Source of the DNA: an uncultured Collinsella sp.
Lineage (GTDB): Bacteria > Actinomycetota > Coriobacteriia > Coriobacteriales > Coriobacteriaceae
NCBI GenBank assembly: GCA_959599615.1
Contig: CAUGKA010000028.1
Coordinates: 1-16,600, forward strand
DNA length: 16,600 nt
Direction: 5' to 3'
Translations under genes and position numbers: made by a program
In this document: positions 7,234 through 13,585 of the stretch, in pieces
Position numbering within the stretch: position 1 is the first letter of the stretch
How the letters are laid out: each line of letters begins with the position of its first letter
Notes under the pieces: model-generated
Told to the model about the DNA's origin: nothing
The model's database searches: none
Seen by the model: only the letters and a program-made list of their open reading frames with translations

Positions 7234-8805
7234 CTAGCCGAGCTTCCTCAGATAATGGAAGTCGTTCGCGTCATCGCCGGTGAACGCCCCGTGCAGCTCG
7301 CCGATAATGTCGGCGGTAGAAGTCATCTGCTGGTACATGTCGGCGCTTGTGACCCAGACGTTGCCGTTCTTCACGGCTTTGAACTGCGACAATAGCGCGT
7401 TTTTGCCTACGAAGTCGTTCAAGGTGGTAACCGATTCGTCGATGGTGCCGTTGTAGACGATGATGTCGGCATCCTTCGCCGTCGCGTAGAAGCGCTCCAT
7501 TTCGAGCGTTACTGACGAACCTGACGTCGACGACGCCTGCGCGTCATCGAGCGCGTAGCTGCCGCCTGCAAGCTCGATCATCTGCGCCACGTAGTCGCCC
7601 GCCCGCCGCGTGACGGCGGCCCCGTTCGAGTTAATGTAGAAATACGCCACGGTTTTACCTGACGACGCGAGCCCCGACGTTTGCTCGATGCGGGCCTTCT
7701 GCTCGTTGAACAGGCGCGCGGCCTCGTCTTCCTTGTCGAACAGGACGCCGAAAAGCTTAATCCACTCGACGCGCCCGAGTGCTTCGGGCTCGCTCGACGA
7801 CTGTTCGGTGAGCACGACGAGCCCGAGCTTCTGCAGTTTTTCCTTCACATCGGGCGTGTGGTTGATCATGGTGTTCTCGATGGCGAGCGTGCAGCCCGAG
7901 GCCGATATTCGCTCGTAGTCGGGCGCGCTGTACTTGCCGCCGTAGGCGATCGCCCCACTTTCGAGCGCGCTTTTGAAGCCTGCGACCGAGCAATCGTCGG
8001 CCTTCGTGCCCGACATGATAATATTGTCGTTCGCATCGAGCGCGTCGACCAGGCACATCGTCGCCGACGACACGAGGTACACCTTGTCGGCGGGGCGCCT
8101 TATGACCGCGATGTCGGAGCTCAACCCATCAGGTACCTTCGCATCTTGCGGCACCACGAGGAAACGCTCCCCATTCGAAACGCAGATAAGCCGCAGACCG
8201 CCTTCGAACTCGTCGACAGTGAAGTGCTCGGCGTATTCAAGCTGAAGCGCCCCCGTCGGCTCCCAGCCGCAGCCCAAATCGGCGTTGTGGAAGTCGGCCG
8301 CGGCGCTTGAAGCCGTTCCCGCAGGGGAGCCGCCGCTTGCATCGTCGCCCGATTTCTCCTTCATGGTGGATGAGTCGAAGTGGATCGTGTAGTCGATGGT
8401 GTGCGGCGTCGACATGGCGACGGTCTCGGCCGACACGGCGATGTCCTCGTCGAGCGTGACGGGTATCTCGAACGTGGAGTTGCCGCCGTCATTTACGGGC
8501 GCGTAGTCCACGCCGTCGACGGCCATCTTGTCGTAGTTCGAACTCGACCAGGTGATGGTCGCGGTGTAGGTGTCGCCATCCTTCACAATTGTGGTGGGTG
8601 AGGCGATGCTTGCGCGCCCTGACCCGCCGGAAAGCGAGACACTCACAGTGTATTCCTGAGAGCCCGCCGTGCCACCGGTCGCGTTCGGGCTCGCACTGCA
8701 CCCCGCGAAGGGAAGCGCGAGCAGGGCGACGAGAACGCTGGCGATCGCGCGCGCCGCGATGCTGCGGCGCTTCCTGTTTTCCCCCTTGGGAAGAATCGAC
8801 CGCAT
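7234..8805 (-). CDS. Lipoprotein substrate-binding protein (BtuF/FepB type) with an extra N-terminal beta-rich domain
   Basis: This 523-residue exported protein is long for the family, which is usually about 300-380 residues. A basic n-region and hydrophobic stretch end at ALPFAGC, making Cys36 the likely lipidated residue. Residues about 51-143 form a separate beta-rich domain (starting EYTVSVSLSGGSG and including EIPVTLDEDI and TIDYTIHF) that resembles the small lipoprotein encoded just upstream. A Ser/Gly/Ala-rich linker (about 144-172) follows. The rest, from about residue 186, has the bilobed periplasmic-binding-protein pattern: HFTVDEFEGGLRLI, the VYLVSS turn, the long helix around FNEQKARIEQ and a C-terminal lobe ending in the ADIIGELHGAF helix. 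It would capture the ligand outside the membrane and hand it to the permease. The start at 8805 lies four bases after the preceding stop, with only a weak ribosome site, so coupling is likely. Ligand identity (corrinoid, heme or chelate) cannot be read from the sequence. Confidence 0.88.
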   Translation of the reverse strand: MRSILPKGENRKRRSIAARAIASVLVALLALPFAGCSASPNATGGTAGSQEYTVSVSLSGGSGRASIASPTTIVKDGDTYTATITWSSSNYDKMAVDGVDYAPVNDGGNSTFEIPVTLDEDIAVSAETVAMSTPHTIDYTIHFDSSTMKEKSGDDASGGSPAGTASSAAADFHNADLGCGWEPTGALQLEYAEHFTVDEFEGGLRLICVSNGERFLVVPQDAKVPDGLSSDIAVIRRPADKVYLVSSATMCLVDALDANDNIIMSGTKADDCSVAGFKSALESGAIAYGGKYSAPDYERISASGCTLAIENTMINHTPDVKEKLQKLGLVVLTEQSSSEPEALGRVEWIKLFGVLFDKEDEAARLFNEQKARIEQTSGLASSGKTVAYFYINSNGAAVTRRAGDYVAQMIELAGGSYALDDAQASSTSGSSVTLEMERFYATAKDADIIVYNGTIDESVTTLNDFVGKNALLSQFKAVKNGNVWVTSADMYQQMTSTADIIGELHGAFTGDDANDFHYLRKLG

Positions 8806-8809
8806 GGCG

Positions 8810-9343
8810 TTACTTCAGTGCGTCGGCGCGCAGATCGACGCCGGCGGATTCGAACACGAGCGTGCGGTCGTACCACTGCTCTTTTCTAATACTCCACGCG
8901 GCACAGGCGGTGTCCTCGTCGAGCGCATCAACGGGCACGTCGTAGGTGTACTTGCCTTCCGCGTTTTCCACATAGGGGATGAAGTCGGCCTCGCTCGCGG
9001 CGGCAGCCTCGTCGCTCGTGCCCATGAAGAGCTTGCCGTAGCCCGTGCCGGAAAGCGTCATCACGCAGTGCATGGAGCCGTTTTCCACGATGAGCTGGGC
9101 GTCCACAATCCTGAACATGTTCGAGCTGGAATCGACGGTGATCGGATAGGTGCCGTCGGCCACCTTGTCGGCGGTGATGGGGGCAGCGCTTGCGCCCTCG
9201 GGCGCATCGGCCGCCTGTTCGGTTTTTTCCTGGGAATCGGCATCGCTTGCCTTTGCGCTGTCGATTGAATTTCCGGCGCAGCCGGCGAGCGAGAACGCGC
9301 AAAGCGCCGCCGACAGGGCGAAGGCGAGGGTTTTCTTCAACAT
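8810..9343 (-). CDS. Small lipoprotein with a beta-rich domain shared with the binding protein; function unknown
   Basis: The 177-residue product begins MLKKTLAFALSAALCAFSLAGC, a classic lipoprotein signal with Cys22 as the lipidated residue, followed by an Asp/Ala/Glu-rich tether of about 30 residues. The folded part (about 55-170) has alternating beta-type segments: MFRIVDAQLIVENGS, a CVMTLSGTGYGKLFMG strand pair, then YTYDVPVDALDEDTA and WYDRTLVFES. The order and spacing of these pieces parallel the N-terminal domain of the neighbouring binding protein. The layout recalls NEAT-like cell-surface ligand-binding domains, but I cannot confirm membership. The start at 9343 is supported by AAGGAA seven bases upstream; the longer open frame would spoil the signal peptide. 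Its stop is four bases from the binding-protein start, which supports joint function as an accessory receptor. Conserved-looking Met, His and Tyr residues could be ligands, but this is speculation. Confidence 0.75.
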   Translation of the reverse strand: MLKKTLAFALSAALCAFSLAGCAGNSIDSAKASDADSQEKTEQAADAPEGASAAPITADKVADGTYPITVDSSSNMFRIVDAQLIVENGSMHCVMTLSGTGYGKLFMGTSDEAAAASEADFIPYVENAEGKYTYDVPVDALDEDTACAAWSIRKEQWYDRTLVFESAGVDLRADALK

Positions 9344-9405
9344 GGAGGGGTTCCTTTCAATCGCTTCGACCGCCCGCGCCGTGCGGTGGGCAGGCGGGAT
9401 GCGAA

Positions 9406-9478
9406 TGCAACGGGCATGCGCCGTCGGTCGGGGAAGGCGCATGCCCGTTGCACGGGGACGCGATCGGCGCCCCCGTGC
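9406..9478 (-). other. Two tandem strong hairpins in the cbiK-lipoprotein intergenic region
   Basis: TGCAACGGGCATGCGCC at 9406-9422 pairs perfectly with 9436-9452 around a 13-base loop. GCACGGGG at 9450-9457 pairs perfectly with CCCCGTGC at 9471-9478 around a second 13-base loop. The arms overlap by three bases. Neither is followed by a T run on the minus strand, so these are not standard terminators. They could set relative expression of cbiK versus the downstream lipoprotein and transporter genes, or block decay. Confidence 0.6.
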
Positions 9479-9487
9479 GCGGCGAGT

Positions 9488-10414
9488 TTACAGCTTGGCG
9501 ATGGCGTCGTCCACGTGCGAGACGTAGATGTCGTCGACCGCGGCGTTCTGTCCCAGACCCTGGAGCAGGCACGTCACTTCGAAGCCGGCGGCCACGAACT
9601 TCGCAGCCCAGCTGTCGGGGTCGGTCTCGTCTGCCATGTCGTTGTTCGCGTGGTCGCCCGCGACCACCATGAACGGCGCGAGCACGGCCTTTTTGTACCC
9701 TGCGGCGCTCGCGGCGGCGATAACATCCTCGCAGGTCGGTTCAGCCTCGACGGTGCCGACGAAGAACTGCGTCAAGCCCTCGTTCTTGAACACTTCCTGC
9801 ATCTTGGCATAGTCGGCGTTGGAATCGGCTTCGGTGCCGTGGCCCATGAGGCACAGCGCCGTCTCGCCGTCGTCGAAGGACGCCATGTTCTCCTTAATGG
9901 CTGCGGCCACCTTCTTGTAGTCGTCGTCGGAGGTGAGCAGCGGGTCGCCGAGCGAGATCTTGTCGAACTTGTCGGCGTACTTGTCGAGCTCGTCTTTCAC
10001 GTCGGCGTATTCCAGGCCAGCCATGAGATGCGTCGGCTGCACGACGATTTCCTTCACGCCGTCTTCCACGCAGCGGTCGAGCGCCTCGGTCATGTTGTCG
10101 ATCGTGAAGCCGTCGCGCTTCTTCAGCTTGTCGATGATGATCTGCGCGGTGAAGGCGCGGCGGATGTCGTAGTCCTGCCAGTACTTCTCACGGATAGCGT
10201 CTTCGATGGCGCCGATGGTGATGTGGCGCGAGTCGTTGTAGCTCGTGCCGAAGCTCGTGACGAGGATGACCGGCTTCACGGCCTTTTCCTTTTCGCTCGA
10301 TTTCTCGGGACTCGCGGAGGTGCTGGAGCAGCCCGCGAGCGCGACTCCGGCGAGCGCGACGGCTCCGGTTGCTGCGGCGCCCATGAAGCCGCGGCGTGAC
10401 ATCTGGTCGGACAT
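9488..10414 (-). CDS. cbiK: CbiK-type cobaltochelatase (sirohydrochlorin cobalt chelatase), exported as a Tat lipoprotein
   Basis: The 308-residue product is a class II chelatase that in known members inserts Co2+ into sirohydrochlorin (or its relatives) without ATP. The N-terminus carries MSRRGFM with twin Arg at residues 7-8, a hydrophobic stretch and the lipobox ALAGC (Cys29). It should therefore be exported folded by Tat and anchored to the outer face of the membrane. The catalytic domain begins at VILVTSFGTSYNDSR (49-63). The metal-binding candidates are His129 in QPTHLMAG, Glu223 or Glu225 in TVEAEPT, and His255 in VAGDHANND, in the spacing expected for CbiK. The start at 10414 is preferred over longer frames because of the AGGAAAGGG ribosome site and the signal peptide. 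It is the first gene after the cobalamin riboswitch and terminator and leads the transporter operon. Periplasmic CbiK is known from Desulfovibrio; substrate and role here remain inferred. Confidence 0.9.
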   Translation of the reverse strand: MSDQMSRRGFMGAAATGAVALAGVALAGCSSTSASPEKSSEKEKAVKPVILVTSFGTSYNDSRHITIGAIEDAIREKYWQDYDIRRAFTAQIIIDKLKKRDGFTIDNMTEALDRCVEDGVKEIVVQPTHLMAGLEYADVKDELDKYADKFDKISLGDPLLTSDDDYKKVAAAIKENMASFDDGETALCLMGHGTEADSNADYAKMQEVFKNEGLTQFFVGTVEAEPTCEDVIAAASAAGYKKAVLAPFMVVAGDHANNDMADETDPDSWAAKFVAAGFEVTCLLQGLGQNAAVDDIYVSHVDDAIAKL

Positions 10415-10471
10415 GGTTTTCCCTTTCCTCGGTTTGCCGGTCCCCCGGCGACAGTTGCTTATCGGCACAAG

Positions 10472-10510
10472 CGAAAGAAAAGCGCGCTTGTCCGCAAAGG
10501 GATAGCGCGC
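10472..10510 (-). terminator. Terminator-like hairpin between riboswitch and cbiK, candidate expression platform
   Basis: Read on the minus strand, GCGCGCT (10510-10504) pairs with AGCGCGC (10488-10482) around a 15-base loop. It is followed at once by TTTTCTTTC. It lies in the leader after the cobalamin aptamer and before the cbiK start, which fits transcription attenuation when B12 is bound. The competing antiterminator pairing was not worked out. Confidence 0.65.
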
Positions 10511-10539
10511 CTGTTTCTTGCATTCGAAAGGGAAGCGCA

Positions 10540-10560
10540 CTCCTCGGGGTTCACAAGGAG
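10540..10560 (-). other. Leader hairpin between aptamer and terminator
   Basis: On the minus strand CTCCT and AGGAG (10560-10556 with 10544-10540) can pair around an 11-base loop. Another compact stem, CACGGC/GCCGTG with a 3-base loop, lies at 10568-10582. These may belong to the switching part of the riboswitch leader. Confidence 0.35.
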
Positions 10561-10564
10561 CTAA

Positions 10565-10725
10565 CGCCACGGCGATGCCGTGAGGAAAAGGCGAAGCAGT
10601 CTGGCTTGGGGCGCGAGGCGGTTCGCGCGCGCGTCCTACACAGTAATGTCCCTTGCCCAGGATTCCCACCTGGTTCCCTCCGCAAGCCAGCGCGAACTGT
10701 GTGGGCGCCGCGCCGGTCGTTTCCT
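10565..10725 (-). ncRNA. Cobalamin (AdoCbl) riboswitch, leader of the cbiK-transporter operon
   Basis: Read on the minus strand the leader contains the conserved aptamer core in order. GAGGGAA is followed by the CCAGG-TGGGAAT-CCTGG stem-loop (about 10679-10655), including the GGTGxxAATCC-type core. Next comes AAGGGACATTACTGTG (about 10655-10640), matching the usual CxxCACTGT segment. Last is the B12 box AAGCCAGACTGCTTCGCC at 10607-10590. Two long-range pairings support it: CACACAGT with ACTGTGT, and CTGGCTTG with CAAGCCAG. Known members bind adenosylcobalamin and shut down B12 synthesis or import genes. Boundaries are approximate. It sits between a strong promoter and a terminator-like hairpin, so the whole minus-strand operon should be repressed by B12. 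Confidence 0.88.
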
Positions 10726-10760
10726 TTTATTCGATTGTCATATGCTCGTTGCCGAAACTA

Positions 10761-10775
10761 CCACTATGATAGTGG
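10761..10775. promoter_or_regulatory. Perfect palindrome covering the -10 box, candidate operator
   Basis: CCACTATGATAGTGG has perfect 7-base arms around one central base and covers the -10 element of the minus-strand promoter. It lies in the only intergenic space shared by the two divergent operons. A dimeric regulator bound here would block the promoter. No known motif is matched with confidence. Confidence 0.5.
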
Positions 10776-10794
10776 GCGTTTGTGGGCGTGTCAA
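10766..10794 (-). promoter_or_regulatory. Sigma-70-type promoter for the riboswitch-cbiK-ABC operon
   Basis: On the minus strand a perfect -35 box TTGACA (10794-10789) is followed after exactly 17 bases by TATCAT (10771-10766), a 5/6 match to the -10 consensus. The predicted start is near 10759, giving a leader of about 345 bases that contains the complete riboswitch and the terminator. Confidence 0.8.
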
Positions 10795-10846
10795 AGCCAG
10801 GGCGGGCGGCATTGCGCCTCCTGCCTACGTATTTGCGCCGATTGCC

Positions 10847-10875
10847 GCTGCGGGCGCCGTGTCTTGCCCGCTGCG
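10847..10875 (+). other. Hairpin in the 5' leader of the cbi operon
   Basis: GCGGGC at 10850-10855 pairs with GCCCGC at 10866-10871, extended by CGC/GCG pairs across one T-T mismatch, with a 10-base loop. It lies about 50 bases before the cbiF start and is not followed by T residues. No convincing promoter or cobalamin aptamer was found for the plus-strand operon in 10776-10925. Confidence 0.35.
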
Positions 10876-10925
10876 CGAAGGGCGGCGTAAACGGTTGCGA
10901 TGAGAAACGGGAAGGGAAGGCTCGG

Positions 10926-11717
10926 ATGATTCATATCGTTGGTGCAGGTTCGGGCGCCGCCGACCTTATCACGCTGCGCGGGGCGCGTCTTCTGCGCGCG
11001 GCCGACGTGGTCGTTTGGGCGGGGAGCCTTGTGAACCCCGAGCTGCTCGCCGAGTGCAAGGAATCCTGCGTCGTCTACGACAGCGCGCACATGACCTTGG
11101 AGGAAGTGCTCGACGTGATGTGTGCGGCGGATGCGCGGGGCGAGGAAGTGGTGCGCCTGCACACGGGCGACCCGTGCCTGTACGGCGCCATCCAGGAGCA
11201 GATGGACGCGCTCGACGCGCGCGGCGTGGACTACGAGGTGGTGCCTGGCGTGTCGAGCTTTTGCGGTGCCGCGGCGGCGCTTCGCCAGGAATACACGCTG
11301 CCGGGAATCAGCCAGTCGGTCGTGATCACGCGGCTTTCCGGGCGCACCCCCATGCCCGCGGGCGAGGGCATGCGCACCATGGCGGAAAGCGGCTCGACTA
11401 TGGTCATCTTCCTGAGCTCGGGTATGCTCGCCGAGCTTTCCGCCGAGCTTTTGGCCGCGGGCCGCAGCTCCGACGAGCCGGCGGCGCTCGTGTACAAGGC
11501 GACCTGGCCTGAGGAGCGCGTGGTGCGATGCACAGTGGGCACGCTCGCCGATGCGGGCGCGCGAGAGGGCATCGACCGCACGGCGCTCGTGGTGGTGGGC
11601 CGCGTGCTCGGAGCTCGCGGCGGGCTTGCGCACAACGGTGCGCAAGCGGAGTCGTACGAGCGCAGCAAGCTTTACGACCCTTCGTTTGCCACGGGGTATC
11701 GGAAGGCGAGCAGCTAG
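10926..11717 (+). CDS. cbiF: Cobalt-precorrin-4 C11-methyltransferase
   Basis: The 263-residue cytoplasmic enzyme transfers a methyl group from S-adenosylmethionine to C11 of cobalt-precorrin-4. The tetrapyrrole methylase fold is clear. The N-terminal loop IVGAGSGAADLITLRG opens the protein, followed by VVWAGSLVNPELL, the HTGDPCLYGA glycine motif, VPGVSSFCGAAAAL and the CbiF-specific ITRLSGRTPMP segment. The length is normal for CbiF/CobM. The ATG at 10926 follows a purine-rich GGGAAGGGAAGG site; the longer open frame upstream has no family similarity. It is the first gene of the plus-strand ring-synthesis operon, one base before cbiD. This is the well-conserved early-cobalt (anaerobic) route because CbiD, CbiG and CbiK accompany it. 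Confidence 0.95.
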   Translation: MIHIVGAGSGAADLITLRGARLLRAADVVVWAGSLVNPELLAECKESCVVYDSAHMTLEEVLDVMCAADARGEEVVRLHTGDPCLYGAIQEQMDALDARGVDYEVVPGVSSFCGAAAALRQEYTLPGISQSVVITRLSGRTPMPAGEGMRTMAESGSTMVIFLSSGMLAELSAELLAAGRSSDEPAALVYKATWPEERVVRCTVGTLADAGAREGIDRTALVVVGRVLGARGGLAHNGAQAESYERSKLYDPSFATGYRKASS

Positions 11718-11718
11718 C

Positions 11719-12903
11719 GTGGCCTTCGAGCACTACATATATACCGGGACGACCCGCCTGCGCTGCGGCTACACCACGGGGAGCTGCGCCGCGCTCGCGG
11801 CGAAGGCGGCCTGCGAGATGCTCTTGTCACGAAAGCCCGTCGGCCGCGTGTCGATCGTCACCCCCGGCGGGCTGCCCGTCGAGGCGAATGTGGTCGACGC
11901 ATGCATCGGCGAGGGGTGCGCCCAGTGCGCCGTGCGAAAGGACGCAGGCGACGATGCCGATGTGACCGACGGCGTGCTCGTGTACGCGCGCGTGGAACAT
12001 GCGGAGTCGGGCACGGGCGCTGCGGGCAGCAAGGGCGTGCCCGCGCGCGAATCGGAAGTTTCCGTCGATGGCGGCGTGGGCGTGGGGCGCGTGACGTTGC
12101 CCGGGCTCGAGCAGCCGGTGGGGGCGGCCGCCATCAACGCAACGCCGCGCGCGATGATCACTTCGGCGGTGCGCGAGGTGTGCGCCGCACACGGCTTTTC
12201 TGGAAATATTGCTGTGACGATTTCGGTACCCGAGGGTGTTGCCCTTGCCGAAAAGACCTTCAACCCTCACCTGGGGATAGAGGACGGCATTTCCATCCTG
12301 GGCACGACGGGCATCGTCGAGCCGCGCAGCCTCGCTGCCTTGCGCGACAGCATCGAGCTCGAGATCCGGCAGCATGCGGCTATGGGGCGGCGCGGAGTCG
12401 TGCTCACGCCCGGCAACTACGGCGGGCAGTTCATCTCGGGGCATTTCCACCTAAACGGTGCGCCGGTGGTCTTCATCTCCAACTTCGTGGGCGATGCGAT
12501 TGATTGCTGCGTTCGCGAGGGATTTACCAATGTCCTTCTTGTGGGACACATCGGCAAGCTGGTGAAGGTCGCGGGTGGCATCATGGACACCCATTCGCGT
12601 ACCGCCGACTGCCGCGCGGAGATTCTGGCCGCCCACGCGGCCTTGGCCGGCGCTGGCGCGAAGACCGTGCGCGAGATCATGTCGTCGGTCACGACCACGG
12701 CGGCGCTCGAGGTAATCGAGGCCGCCGGCGTGGGGGACGCTGCGCGCGCCTCGCTCGCTGCGGCAATCGATGACAGGTTGCGCCGCCGCGCGGCGGGCGC
12801 ATGCGACATCGCCGCGGTCGTGTTCGACGCCGAGCGCCGCGAGCTTTTCCGCACGTCGGGCGCCGATGCAGTTATCGGGGAATTGGGGGCGACGTATGAG
12901 TAA
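11719..12903 (+). CDS. cbiD: Cobalt-precorrin-5B C1-methyltransferase
   Basis: The 394-residue cytoplasmic protein performs C1 methylation, a step specific to the anaerobic B12 route. It opens with the hallmark LRCGYTTGSCAALAAKAA near residue 14 and retains the NATPRAM segment, the TPGNYGGQF loop and the late LVGHIGKLVKVAGGIMDTHS motif. A Gly/Ala-rich insertion with no obvious function (near GTGAAGSKGV) lies around residues 95-115. The GTG at 11719, one base after the cbiF stop, is taken as the start because family similarity begins just after it and the longer frame overlaps cbiF. The stop overlaps the cbiL start by eight bases, a sign of coupled translation. Confidence 0.94.
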   Translation: MAFEHYIYTGTTRLRCGYTTGSCAALAAKAACEMLLSRKPVGRVSIVTPGGLPVEANVVDACIGEGCAQCAVRKDAGDDADVTDGVLVYARVEHAESGTGAAGSKGVPARESEVSVDGGVGVGRVTLPGLEQPVGAAAINATPRAMITSAVREVCAAHGFSGNIAVTISVPEGVALAEKTFNPHLGIEDGISILGTTGIVEPRSLAALRDSIELEIRQHAAMGRRGVVLTPGNYGGQFISGHFHLNGAPVVFISNFVGDAIDCCVREGFTNVLLVGHIGKLVKVAGGIMDTHSRTADCRAEILAAHAALAGAGAKTVREIMSSVTTTAALEVIEAAGVGDAARASLAAAIDDRLRRRAAGACDIAAVVFDAERRELFRTSGADAVIGELGATYE

Positions 12904-13585
12904 AGGCGTGCTGTACGGGGTGGGCACGGGGCCTGGCGACCCCGAGCTGCTCACGATCAAGGCCGTCCGCACAATCGAATCGTGTCCGGTCATCGCCGCA
13001 CCGCAGACGGCGGACGGGGCCATGGTCGCGCTCGACATCGTGCGCGGCGCCGTCGACCTTACAGGCAAGATGGTGATCCCCGTGCGATTCTCGATGACGC
13101 GCGACGCCGAGCGCCGCGCGGCCGAGCATGCCTCACTTGTTCGCGAGCTTGTCACGCACCTGGATGCGGTCCGCGACGTCGCGCTGCTGAACCTGGGGGA
13201 CCCGAGCATCTACGCCACCTTCCAGCGCATAGCGCCCGACGTGCGCGCCCGCGGGTTCGAGGCGCGCGCCATTCCTGGCGTGCCGAGCTTCTGCGCGGTC
13301 GCCGCGGCGCTCGAGCGCGACCTCACGCCCGAGATGTCGTCGCCTCTGCACATCGTGCCCGGCGGCTACGGCGACGTGCGCCGCGCAATCGGCTGGCCGG
13401 GGACGAAGGTGGTCATGAAGGCGCGCCGCTCGCTTGCGGACACGAAGCGCATCCTTCGCGAGGAGGGCGCCTTCGACGGTGCCGAGCTCGTAGAGGACTG
13501 TGGGCTTCCGGGCGAGCGCGTGTACCGTTCGCTCGACGATGTGCCCGATCGGGGCAGCTACTTCTCGACGATGGTGGTGCGCTAG
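12896..13585 (+). CDS. cbiL: Cobalt-precorrin-2 C20-methyltransferase
   Basis: The 229-residue cytoplasmic methylase adds the C20 methyl to cobalt-precorrin-2, the first ring methylation after cobalt insertion. Family marks are LYGVGTGPGDPELLTIKAV at the N-terminus, LLNLGDPSIYATF in the middle, IPGVPSFCAVAAAL and the C-terminal SYFSTMVV ending typical of CobI/CbiL. The ATG at 12896 overlaps the end of cbiD by eight bases, and the next gene begins on the base after its stop. No defects are seen. Confidence 0.95.
   Translation: MSKGVLYGVGTGPGDPELLTIKAVRTIESCPVIAAPQTADGAMVALDIVRGAVDLTGKMVIPVRFSMTRDAERRAAEHASLVRELVTHLDAVRDVALLNLGDPSIYATFQRIAPDVRARGFEARAIPGVPSFCAVAAALERDLTPEMSSPLHIVPGGYGDVRRAIGWPGTKVVMKARRSLADTKRILREEGAFDGAELVEDCGLPGERVYRSLDDVPDRGSYFSTMVVR

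Noticed and set aside
10791..10834. Possible second B12 box on the plus strand (AAAGCCAGG... CCTGCC) in the cbi operon leader
   Set aside because: Only a fragment of the box is similar; the GGTGxAAxTCC core and the CACTGT segment are missing on that strand, and part of it is the -35 box of the opposite promoter.
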